From positions 1 to 9,179 of the forward strand of contig CAAECP010000012.1 of assembly GCA_900754385.1 (NCBI GenBank): a stretch of DNA of 9,179 bases, read 5' to 3'. The stretch's first letter is position 1. Each line of letters starts with the position of its first letter. Positions 1 to 9,099 of this stretch are shown here, in pieces. A program made the position numbers and the translations under genes. The notes beneath the pieces are model-generated. The model had not been told where the DNA came from. It ran no database searches and saw only the letters and a program-made list of their open reading frames with translations. This DNA comes from an uncultured Collinsella sp. (GTDB lineage: Bacteria; Actinomycetota; Coriobacteriia; Coriobacteriales; Coriobacteriaceae).

Positions 1-81
1 CGTTTCAGTTCCAGATCGTTGTTTTCGCCCGCTGAGCTGGGCCTATGCCGGAATCTCTCCCACAGAAACCACCGAAGAGCC
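1..81 (-). mobile_element. End of an insertion sequence (ISL3-like terminus), left copy, cut by window edge
   Basis: Read on the minus strand from base 81 outward, this stretch begins GGCTCTTCGGTGG and runs off the window. Bases 2-85 are the exact reverse complement of 9096-9179, an 84-bp perfect match with its inner boundary at bases 85/86. ISL3-family elements typically start with GGCTCTT-type termini, so I read 81 as the outer tip of the element. The extra four shared bases (82-85, minus-strand TTTC) may be chance similarity of AT-rich insertion targets. The tip falls inside the MFS reading frame, as expected for an insertion. Only about 80 bp is visible and no transposase can be recognised. 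The family call rests on remembered terminus sequence and is tentative; the repeat itself is certain. Confidence 0.6.
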
Positions 82-260
82 GAAAAAGAAGTGTAGTCAA
101 AGCCCAGATCTTCACATACTGGAGCAACGAATGAGCCGGCAATAATGCTATATGTGCCAGTTGTTCCGGCGGACATTAAGCCGAGCGCAATAACGACGAC
201 CCAAGCAAATGCGCCGCTTTCACGGAGACAATCTTTTTTGGCTGGTGTGGTGAGAGTCAT
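1..260 (-). pseudogene. MFS transporter, N-terminal fragment interrupted by an insertion sequence
   Basis: An ATG at 260-258 is preceded by GGAG with a 5-nt spacer. It opens a frame encoding a short polar N-terminus, then a first membrane helix around residues 18-40 (AFAWVVVIALGLMSAGTTG). The motif GSFVAPVCEDLGF at about 42-54 is typical of the loop after helix 1 in MFS permeases (oxalate/formate- or sugar-type) of Coriobacteria. From residue 60 the frame enters the 80-bp IS end. The remaining residues to the window edge (ALRWFLWERFR and onward) are charged and do not look like the expected second helix. The native gene is therefore truncated after about 59 codons, and the rest of it should lie beyond the IS. 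Substrate unknown. MFS assignment is moderate because so little is visible; truncation by the IS is well supported. Confidence 0.6.
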
Positions 261-288
261 GGTTGCTCCATTTCTATCGGCAATACAT

Positions 289-316
289 CCTATATGCCTA
301 CCGATAGGTATATAAA
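289..316 (-). promoter_or_regulatory. Promoter with palindromic operator upstream of the MFS gene
   Basis: On the minus strand, a -35-like TTTATA (316-311) and a -10-like TATAGG (294-289) are 16 bp apart, about 30 nt upstream of the MFS start codon. The spacer holds most of a 24-bp near-perfect palindrome spanning 291-314: arms TATAT/ATATA outside, CCTA/TAGG inside, centre CCGA, one mismatched pair. A second pair, CTATCGG (274-280) and CCGATAG (301-307), is also inverted across the -10. This is the usual layout of a repressor site (TetR, MarR or GntR type) overlapping a promoter. No regulator gene is visible in the window, so the protein that binds is unknown. Confidence 0.45.
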
Positions 317-380
317 CCAGAGGACTCTTCGTCAAGCATTAAGCGGGGAGAGGGAGTTCTTAACCTGCCGAACGGTAATT

Positions 381-403
381 AGACCCCGTTTTCGCAAGGG
401 TCT
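381..403 (-). terminator. Possible terminator after the ABC exporter gene
   Basis: AGACCC (381-386) pairs with GGGTCT (398-403) around an 11-nt loop, 33 nt beyond the exporter stop codon. On the minus strand the hairpin is followed by AATTACC rather than a clear run of T, so as an intrinsic terminator it is weak. The stretch 261-435 between the exporter and the MFS gene otherwise holds only the MFS promoter region. Confidence 0.35.
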
Positions 404-435
404 CAATGTGGCAAAGGAACAACCCTTTTGTCGCA

Positions 436-3690
<3,255 letters not shown>

Positions 3691-3843
3691 GGACGGCAAC
3701 CTCTCCCGCGCGGGCACGTTCACCCGCTCTCCTCCGCCGTTCGTATTCGACGCGTTTGTCCTACTCTATCCCCATTTTTCACCGACACCAGTGAGGAATG
3801 TAGGGAACCGCATCAAAAAACGAACGGGACGACGCCTAAAAGA

Positions 3844-3865
3844 AGAGGTCCCGAGCGGGACCTCT
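3844..3865 (-). terminator. Intrinsic terminator after the redox operon
   Basis: A perfect 9-bp stem, AGAGGTCCC (3844-3852) with GGGACCTCT (3857-3865), closes a 4-nt loop. On the minus strand the hairpin is followed at once by TCTTTT. It lies about 80 nt beyond the stop codon of the thioredoxin-like lipoprotein gene and about 150 nt before the ABC exporter start, so it separates the redox operon from the exporter. The rest of 3691-3944 holds no gene. I found no convincing promoter for the exporter there, although weak -10-like sequences are present. Confidence 0.8.
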
Positions 3866-3944
3866 ATATGGTGGAGATTATCTTGAAAGGCAGCAGACTA
3901 CTCCGCACAGCGGTGCACGATCATCGCCATGCTTTACGCGTTTT

Positions 3945-4916
3945 TTACTGTTCACTATTCGCAATCGCCTGGTCGATAAGTTTGTCGAGTGCCGCGCGCT
4001 GCTCGGCGGAGCTGATGGCTCCCACGATTGGATCCCCTACGATGTTGCCATTCTGATCGATGACATACGTTGTCGGGAACGAGAACAAATTTGACGTAAA
4101 CTTACCGGCCTCGCTATCCGACTTGAACCAGATGTTCTTATACGTCACGCCCTTCTTGCTCAGCACGTCCTTGGCATCTGCAATCTCGCCCTTGTTGCCA
4201 TCGAGCGTAAAGGAATTGACGCCCACGACCTGGCCGCCCTTCTTGGCAAGTTCCTTATTCAGGTCCTCAAGGTCGCCCAACTCACCCACGCACGGCTTGC
4301 AAGTGGTGAACCAGAAGTTCATGACGGTGACCTTGTTCTTAGAGAACAGCTCGTCGCTGCTCACGTCGTTGCCATCCAGGTCCTTGCCCGTAAAGCTGGG
4401 GAACTTCGTCGCCTCGCTCGAAGCATTGGCACCAGCCGTCATGCCAGCGGTCGAAGCGTCGACGCTCTCGCCTGCACTCGGCGTGCTTCCACAGCCGGGG
4501 AACTCCTTCTCCAGGCTCTCGAGCTTGTCCTCGATCTCCTTAATCTGCTGTGCACCGGCCTTGAGTGTCTTAAGCTCATCCGCCGTGAACTCATCCTTGG
4601 CACCGTCGATGGTCTTGAGCAGGAAATCGCCGTAATTGCTGCCGTCCTCAATCATTGCCGAGTCTTTATTTGCCGCATTGAATACCTTTTCCCACAGCGC
4701 GTTATCACTCGAAAAGATCTCGTTCTCCTTCTGCATGAGTTTTGCATACAACTCGGCGGCCTCGTCGGCATTGGTCGGCTTCTGCGCAGTGAGTTCTGCG
4801 ATCTTAGGATCGGAGCTCGCAGATTCGCTCGCATTGCCACCGGGCGCCGAACATGCCACAAGGCACAAGGCCAATACCGGCACCATAAACAGGGCCGCAA
4901 TCTTAGAAAGCTTCAT
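3945..4916 (-). CDS. TlpA-like thioredoxin-fold lipoprotein
   Basis: This 323-aa protein should be an extracytoplasmic thiol-disulfide oxidoreductase anchored by a lipid. A lipoprotein signal peptide ends in lipobox LVAC, with the acylated cysteine at residue 22. A helical, charged domain covers about 38-138. A Ser/Ala/Gly-rich linker (about 142-170) contains one extra cysteine, C142. The thioredoxin domain starts near FPSF (172) and carries the WFTTCKPC active site (cysteines 206 and 209) and the expected cis-proline in FSFPTTYV (P281). The TlpA/ResA fold reduces or isomerises cysteine pairs outside the membrane; the client here is unknown. It is the last gene of the redox operon, 29 nt after the 4Fe-4S gene, which suggests that protein or the CXXC mini-protein keeps its dithiol reduced. 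The N-terminal helical domain is not part of ordinary TlpA and I do not recognise it. The start was chosen by the ribosome site at 4924-4928. Confidence 0.9.
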   Translation of the reverse strand: MKLSKIAALFMVPVLALCLVACSAPGGNASESASSDPKIAELTAQKPTNADEAAELYAKLMQKENEIFSSDNALWEKVFNAANKDSAMIEDGSNYGDFLLKTIDGAKDEFTADELKTLKAGAQQIKEIEDKLESLEKEFPGCGSTPSAGESVDASTAGMTAGANASSEATKFPSFTGKDLDGNDVSSDELFSKNKVTVMNFWFTTCKPCVGELGDLEDLNKELAKKGGQVVGVNSFTLDGNKGEIADAKDVLSKKGVTYKNIWFKSDSEAGKFTSNLFSFPTTYVIDQNGNIVGDPIVGAISSAEQRAALDKLIDQAIANSEQ

Positions 4917-4923
4917 AGTCATT

Positions 4924-4928
4924 CCTCC
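4924..4928 (-). promoter_or_regulatory. Ribosome binding site deciding the lipoprotein start
   Basis: GGAGG on the minus strand lies 7 nt before ATG 4916 but only 1 nt before the in-frame ATG at 4922. The downstream ATG is therefore the likely start, which removes two residues from the longest reading frame. Confidence 0.8.
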
Positions 4929-4945
4929 GTTTTGTCGAAGCTTGT

Positions 4946-5848
4946 TTACTTTTTATCGGCAGTCAAGGGAAGCTTTTCCGCCGACACATCCAGGCCATAG
5001 CGATAGCTGATGGCATCGACGGGACAGGCCCCGATGCACTTTCCGCACCGGATGCATTCGGCATGATTGGGCGCTCGGACCACATCAACGTCCATCTGAC
5101 AAACCTTTGAGCACTTGCCGCACGAGACACATTTGCATGCATCGACCCGAATCCCCAGCAGGGATACCTTATTCATGAGCGCATAGAATGCGCCGAGTGG
5201 ACAAATCCATTTGCAAAAGGGGCGGTAGAACAAAACGCTCAGCACTACCACGGCAATGAGAACGGCAAGTTTCCAAGTAAAGAGATGTCCCAACGCAGAT
5301 CGAATGCCGGCATTGGCAATGGCCAGCGGAATGGCACCCTCGAGCACACCCTGCGGACAGATGTACTTACAAAAGAACGGGTCGCCCATGCCCACGTCGT
5401 TAACCACCAAGACGGGCAGCAGCACCACGGCAAACAGCAGCACGACGTACTTGATGTACGTGAGCGGCTTGAGCTTTTTCGTGGAGAACTTTTTGCCGGG
5501 AATCTTGTGAAGCAGCTCCTGCAGCCAGCCAAACGGGCACAGAAAGCCGCATACAAAGCGTCCCAGCAGCACGCCGAGCAAAATGAGCGTACCGGTAACA
5601 TAGTAAGAAAAGTTGAACTTGGATGAACCCACCACCGACTGGAACGACCCGATGGGGCACGCACCCGATGCCGCGGGGCACGAATAGCAATTAAGTCCAG
5701 GTACGCAGACTGTTTTTCCCGCGCCCTGATAGATGCCGCCTTTGGCAAAGTTTGGCAGGTGAATGTTGGTGACGAGCGTCGCCGCCGCCTGAATGAATCC
5801 GCGAAATCGAGCCAAAACATGCGACGCAGTGTTTTCTCTTTTATCCAA
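4946..5848 (-). CDS. Membrane 4Fe-4S protein of the NapH/YccM type
   Basis: This 300-aa polytopic protein probably carries electrons across the membrane. Membrane segments are near 82-105, 130-150 and 190-208. Three CxxxCP motifs typical of this family (C100/C104, C160/C164, C212/C216) sit at membrane edges. Two ferredoxin clusters follow at the C-terminus: C240-x2-C243-x2-C246-x3-C250 and C265-x2-C268-x2-C271-x3-C275-P. Four more cysteines (48, 54, 57, 64) lie in an N-terminal loop, likely extracytoplasmic. In NapH-like proteins the C-terminal clusters face the cytoplasm, so electrons would move outward. I place the start at TTG 5848: it overlaps the upstream mini-gene's stop by 8 nt and has GGAG 10 nt upstream. 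The frame extends to an ATG at 5935, but those 29 codons read antisense-like sequence within the mini-gene. Next to a TlpA lipoprotein, the job is probably reduction of outside thiols; the electron donor is unknown. Confidence 0.85.
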   Translation of the reverse strand: MDKRENTASHVLARFRGFIQAAATLVTNIHLPNFAKGGIYQGAGKTVCVPGLNCYSCPAASGACPIGSFQSVVGSSKFNFSYYVTGTLILLGVLLGRFVCGFLCPFGWLQELLHKIPGKKFSTKKLKPLTYIKYVVLLFAVVLLPVLVVNDVGMGDPFFCKYICPQGVLEGAIPLAIANAGIRSALGHLFTWKLAVLIAVVVLSVLFYRPFCKWICPLGAFYALMNKVSLLGIRVDACKCVSCGKCSKVCQMDVDVVRAPNHAECIRCGKCIGACPVDAISYRYGLDVSAEKLPLTADKK

Positions 5849-5987
5849 TTCCGATACACTCCAAGCACAGCCTAATCGCTTTGGCCAGCACGGCATCCGC
5901 CTCGCCACGCATAACGCCAAAGCACACCATGGCAATTCCGACGATCAACAAAGCGACCTGTACCACGGGTTTTACCGCTTTGAACAA
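5841..5987 (-). CDS. CD1871A-type CXXC membrane mini-protein
   Basis: This 48-aa gene has no ATG start. TTG at 5987-5985 is preceded by AAAGGAG with an 8-nt spacer. The product has one membrane helix (about residues 8-26, VVQVALLIVGIAMVCFGVM) followed by RGEADAVLAKAIRLCLECIGIG-type sequence ending in the CLEC motif (cysteines 41 and 44) four residues before the stop. The RGE...KAI..CLECIGIG pattern is the hallmark of the CD1871A family of CXXC proteins, known from clostridia and coriobacteria, usually beside membrane 4Fe-4S and TlpA-like genes as here. It is first in the operon, and its stop codon overlaps the TTG start of the 4Fe-4S gene, so translation is probably coupled. Its role is unproven; a small dithiol shuttle between the iron-sulfur protein and the lipoprotein is a reasonable inference. 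A GTG further upstream overlaps the ribosome site and is unlikely. Confidence 0.85.
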   Translation of the reverse strand: MFKAVKPVVQVALLIVGIAMVCFGVMRGEADAVLAKAIRLCLECIGIG

Positions 5988-6010
5988 CCTGACCACTCCT
6001 TTCGTTACGC

Positions 6011-6036
6011 GACCATTGGACCATATCGACTATAAA
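6011..6036 (+). promoter_or_regulatory. Divergent control region: GACCAT direct repeat and TATAAA box
   Basis: GACCAT occurs twice, at 6011-6016 and 6019-6024, with a 2-bp gap. It is followed by TATAAA at 6031-6036, a good -10 box for the response regulator gene, though no good -35 stands 16-18 bp upstream. A promoter lacking a -35 beside a short direct repeat is typical of activation by an OmpR-type regulator, so autoregulation is possible. OmpR-family sites usually repeat every 10-11 bp, and the 8-bp period here does not fit well. Tentative. Confidence 0.3.
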
Positions 6037-6047
6037 ATCCGTGTTAA
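6020..6047 (-). promoter_or_regulatory. Predicted promoter of the redox operon
   Basis: On the minus strand, TTAACA (6047-6042, five of six to the -35 consensus) and TATGGT (6025-6020, four of six to the -10 consensus) are 16 bp apart. Transcription would begin near 6013, leaving a leader of about 25 nt to the TTG start at 5987. The site occupies the same 90 bp as the control region of the divergent response regulator gene, so a protein bound here could affect both. Confidence 0.45.
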
Positions 6048-6077
6048 GCGCGATTTGAAATGTGCAAGGAGACTGTT

Positions 6078-6752
6078 ATGCGTATTTTGATCGTCGAGGA
6101 CGAGCGGGCGCTGTGTGACGCAATCGCGCGCAGCTTGCGAAACTTGGCGTACAGCGTCGACTGCTGTCACGACGGACAGGAGGCGCTCGACCTACTGGAC
6201 GTTGAGGCCTTCGACCTCGTGGTACTCGACCTCAATCTTCCCCGTATCGACGGCATGACCGTACTCAGGGAACTTAGGGAAACTGACTGCGAGACCAAGG
6301 TACTGATTCTGTCCGCACGTGGCGAAGTATCCGATAAAGTCGCCGGACTCGATGCCGGCGCCAACGATTACCTCACCAAGCCGTTTCATCTGGACGAGCT
6401 TGCGGCAAGAATTCGCAGCCTTACCCTCAGACGCTTTACACAAAGCGACATAGTTTTAACCTGCGGAGAGCTCCGCTTTGACACCAAGGCGCGCATCGCT
6501 TCCGTGGACAGCGAGGCTCTATCTCTTACGCGCAAGGAAACGGGAATCTTGGAATACCTGATGTTTAATCAGGGGCGTCCGGTAAGCCAAGAGGAGCTTA
6601 TCGAGCACGTTTGGGATAGCAGCGTGAACAGCTTTAGCAACGCAACCCGCGTTCATATCTCGTCACTCCGCAAAAAGCTACGCAGCGTTTTGGGATACGA
6701 CCCGATTCGCAATCGGATTGGAGAGGGCTACGTTATGGAGGATAGCGAATGA
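6078..6752 (+). CDS. OmpR/PhoB-family response regulator
   Basis: This 224-aa two-component regulator has a receiver domain (1-115) with acidic residues E7 and D8, phospho-acceptor D51 in VVLDLNLP, S79 and K101. A winged-helix DNA-binding domain (about 125-222) carries the usual RVHISSLRKKL recognition segment and the C-terminal RIGEGYVM strand-turn. All catalytic positions are present. The start is ATG 6078, with AAGGAG at 6066-6071 six nt upstream; the ATG at 6060 lies upstream of that ribosome site and is unlikely. The gene overlaps the kinase by 4 nt (ATGA), so the two are translationally coupled. It is divergent from the redox operon, which is its most obvious candidate target along with itself. 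The stimulus is not evident. It resembles QseB/PmrA/TctD-like regulators but I do not assign a named system. Confidence 0.93.
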   Translation: MRILIVEDERALCDAIARSLRNLAYSVDCCHDGQEALDLLDVEAFDLVVLDLNLPRIDGMTVLRELRETDCETKVLILSARGEVSDKVAGLDAGANDYLTKPFHLDELAARIRSLTLRRFTQSDIVLTCGELRFDTKARIASVDSEALSLTRKETGILEYLMFNQGRPVSQEELIEHVWDSSVNSFSNATRVHISSLRKKLRSVLGYDPIRNRIGEGYVMEDSE

Positions 6753-7900
6753 AAAGGCTTTCGCTTCAATGGCGCATAACGATTATGACGGCACTGCTCA
6801 CGTGCGCGGCATGCGTGCTGACGAACTGCCTGGTCGGCTATACGGGCATGCGCTACATGGATGCCATCGGCAGCGACATCTCGGCCCTTAGCGCAGCCGG
6901 CGTAGATGCACCTCAGGCGTTTGACCCAACGAAGGGGAGCCTCGATGACGAGGTCACGATCGTCGTAAACGACGCACAGGAGTCTTTTGGCACGACAGCC
7001 TGGTACATCACGGCTGGAGTCACACTCCTTGGCGGCGCGCTGGCATACTTTGTGAGCGGCCGTGCACTCAAACCGCTGCACGATTTTGCTGCACAGGTTG
7101 AGCGTGTGCAGCCTGACAACCTAAGCGAAATCAGACTCAGCGAAGATGTACCCACCGAGTTACAACGATGCAGCGCCTCTTTCAACGACATGATCGCCCG
7201 TCTTGGCGAAGGGTTCTCTGCACAGCGTCAGTTTACCGGCAACGCCGCACACGAGCTGCGCACCCCGCTCGCCCTTATGCAAGCACAGATTGAACTATTC
7301 ATCTCCGAGCACCCCGGTTTGCAACCCGAAACGGCCGAGCTGCTCGGCCTGCTACAAGAACAAACCGAGCGCATGTCTCGAATGGCCAAGGTATTGCTCG
7401 AGATGAGCGAGCTCCGCAGCGTTCCTTGCGAGGACGATGTGGAGCTTGGTCCCTTGTCCGAAGAGGTCCTCACCGACCTTGCGCCACTTGCCGAGAATAA
7501 GGGCATAGCCCTCAATTGTGCTGGAGACGCTTTAGTAATCGGGAACGATGCGCTCCTCTATCGGCTGGTGTTTAACTTGGCCGAAAACGCCATCCGTTAC
7601 AGCCACCCCGGCTCGACTGTCAACGTCTCCATCAGCGACAACGACAGCCACGTGTTCCTGCGAGTCGAGGACCAGGGCCCGGGAATACCCAAGCAGTACC
7701 GTGAGAGCATCTTCCAACCGTTCTTTCGCCTGGATAAATCCCGCAGCAGGGCATACGGCGGCGCAGGACTCGGACTAGCGCTCGTTTGGGAGATTGCAGC
7801 GCTTCACGGTGGCACGGTAGAGGTCGAAACAAGTTCCGAGGACGGGACTACCATGCTCGTAAGCCTTCCAAAACGAACCGTAGCGTTAACCGAACAGTAA
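6749..7900 (+). CDS. Membrane sensor histidine kinase
   Basis: This 383-aa partner of the response regulator has TM1 at about 9-31, a small outer loop of roughly 50 residues (about 32-82), TM2 at about 84-103 and a HAMP segment (about 104-156). The dimerisation domain carries phospho-acceptor H168 in FTGNAAHELRTPLA. The ATPase domain has N-box NLAENAIRYS (276-285), G1 box DQGPGIP (308-314), F-box FQPFFRLD (322-329) and G2 box GGAGLGLA (337-344). It is therefore a complete class I kinase. Its ATG overlaps the regulator's stop as ATGA, with GGAGG seven nt upstream. TM1 contains C19, C22 and C27 (a CxxC plus one), which is unusual and could respond to redox state or metal. The outer loop matches no sensor domain I recognise, so the signal is unknown. 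Confidence 0.92.
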   Translation: MKRLSLQWRITIMTALLTCAACVLTNCLVGYTGMRYMDAIGSDISALSAAGVDAPQAFDPTKGSLDDEVTIVVNDAQESFGTTAWYITAGVTLLGGALAYFVSGRALKPLHDFAAQVERVQPDNLSEIRLSEDVPTELQRCSASFNDMIARLGEGFSAQRQFTGNAAHELRTPLALMQAQIELFISEHPGLQPETAELLGLLQEQTERMSRMAKVLLEMSELRSVPCEDDVELGPLSEEVLTDLAPLAENKGIALNCAGDALVIGNDALLYRLVFNLAENAIRYSHPGSTVNVSISDNDSHVFLRVEDQGPGIPKQYRESIFQPFFRLDKSRSRAYGGAGLGLALVWEIAALHGGTVEVETSSEDGTTMLVSLPKRTVALTEQ

Positions 7901-7968
7901 AACGAAAGGGGTCCCGAGCAACAGGAGTACAATTGCTGCTATTGTTGCCAGCTGTTGGGAGATGGAAG

Positions 7969-8973
7969 ATGGACTGCGATGGCTACCCATGCGTTCCCAT
8001 GCCGTTGATGTGCACTGCCTTTGTGCCGGGGCAGATTGACGCTGCGGTTGCAGGCATTTCCGACCCCGATTCACGCACCATCGCCACGGCAGAAGCGCTG
8101 TACTTTCGCGGACAGGCCTCCCTCGCTGCCAAGACGGCGCGTCCCTATCTTGACGCCACCGATTCCGCGCTGCGCTATTCCGCATGCTTTATCTGCGGAT
8201 ACGCCAGTCTGTCGCTCAACCGTATCGCCGACGCCCGCCGTTATCTTGCGGGCATCCTTGATACGCCAACTGACGAGGAATCACCCGCCGTCCACGCCAC
8301 GCATATCCTGTTCGCCTCGGCCGCAAGCGTCCTGCTACATCTGCCTTCCCCGTATTCTGCCGAAGAGTTTTATCCACTTGCGGCGCATCTGCCCGAAGGC
8401 CTGCGCCTGTTCGCCAGCTACGTGATGGCACACGCCTTGTATCTGCGCGGCGAATACGGCCGCAGTCTGGGCATGGCGGAAAATGCCCTGATCATGAAAC
8501 AGGGAAGCTATCCCATCTCGGAACTGTTCCTGCATCTGGCAGCTTCCATGGCATGCATGAGCCTCAAGGACATCGACGCCGCAAAGGCACACTTCGGAGT
8601 TGCTTGGAACATTGCACGTCCCGACGGCCTTATCGAGCTCATTGGCGAGCACCACGGCCTTTTACAGGGGCTCATCGAGGCGTGCCTAAAAACGCAATAC
8701 CCTGACGACTTCGCGCGCATCATCGAGATCACGTACCGCTTCAGCTACGGCTGGCGGCGCATCCACAACCCCGATTCGGGCGAGGACGTGGCCGACGATC
8801 TAACGACCACGGAGTTCACCATGGCCATGCTCGCCTGTCGTGGGTGGACCAACGCCGAAATCGCACGCCATATGGGAGTATCGCCGGGCACCGTCAAAAA
8901 CCGCCTATCCGGCGTATACGCAAAGCTTGGCATCGGCACACGCGCCGAGCTGGTCGCGCATATGTTGCGTTAG
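7969..8973 (+). CDS. LuxR-family transcriptional regulator with helical repeat domain
   Basis: This 334-aa protein ends in a LuxR/FixJ-type helix-turn-helix (about 278-334; LTTTEFTMAMLACRGWTNAE, then IARHMGVSPGTVKNRL and YAKLGIGTRAELV), in the position typical of DNA-binding output domains. The preceding 270 residues are nearly all alpha-helical and contain TPR-like pairs near 40-60, 68-95, 148-174 and 186-216, so this may be a protein- or ligand-sensing superhelix. There is no receiver domain or phospho-aspartate motif, so it is not a classic response regulator. Cysteines are frequent (3, 8, 15, 73, 76, 196, 239, 290). The start ATG 7969 has GGGAG seven nt upstream; the frame stays open further upstream into the kinase gene, but that part reads as out-of-frame kinase sequence. 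It lies 68 nt after the kinase with no clear terminator between, so read-through from the two-component genes is possible. Target genes unknown. Confidence 0.88.
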   Translation: MDCDGYPCVPMPLMCTAFVPGQIDAAVAGISDPDSRTIATAEALYFRGQASLAAKTARPYLDATDSALRYSACFICGYASLSLNRIADARRYLAGILDTPTDEESPAVHATHILFASAASVLLHLPSPYSAEEFYPLAAHLPEGLRLFASYVMAHALYLRGEYGRSLGMAENALIMKQGSYPISELFLHLAASMACMSLKDIDAAKAHFGVAWNIARPDGLIELIGEHHGLLQGLIEACLKTQYPDDFARIIEITYRFSYGWRRIHNPDSGEDVADDLTTTEFTMAMLACRGWTNAEIARHMGVSPGTVKNRLSGVYAKLGIGTRAELVAHMLR

Positions 8974-8995
8974 CGACCGGGCTGCCAAGCGCATC

Positions 8996-9011
8996 GAACG
9001 CGTTCCGGAAC
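8996..9011. repeat. Two overlapping 10-bp palindromes after the LuxR gene
   Basis: GAACGCGTTC (8996-9005) and GTTCCGGAAC (9002-9011) are each perfect palindromes and share four bases. They begin 22 nt after the LuxR-type stop codon. No T-run follows, so this is not a standard terminator. It could be an operator or a chance feature of GC-rich DNA. I see no gene in the rest of 8974-9099. Confidence 0.4.
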
Positions 9012-9099
9012 CCGGCGCTTCGCTCGATCAATTTGGACATTTTGACCCTTGAATGGCACTACCGCCACGAGGCGCCTTCTCGCAAAATTGGATTATTTC

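Noticed and set aside
5849..5935. Upstream extension of the 4Fe-4S protein to an ATG at 5935
   Set aside because: The 29 extra codons are an out-of-frame reading of the CXXC mini-gene and look unlike a protein N-terminus; the TTG at 5848 explains the overlap better.
7908..7923. GGTCCCGAGC shared between the terminator at 3848-3857 and the gap after the kinase
   Set aside because: The second copy lacks the opposite arm and forms no hairpin; a 10-bp match is probably chance or a remnant.
7786..7968. Upstream extension of the LuxR-type protein into the kinase gene
   Set aside because: This part is an alternative frame of the kinase C-terminus; ATG 7969 has a well-spaced ribosome site.
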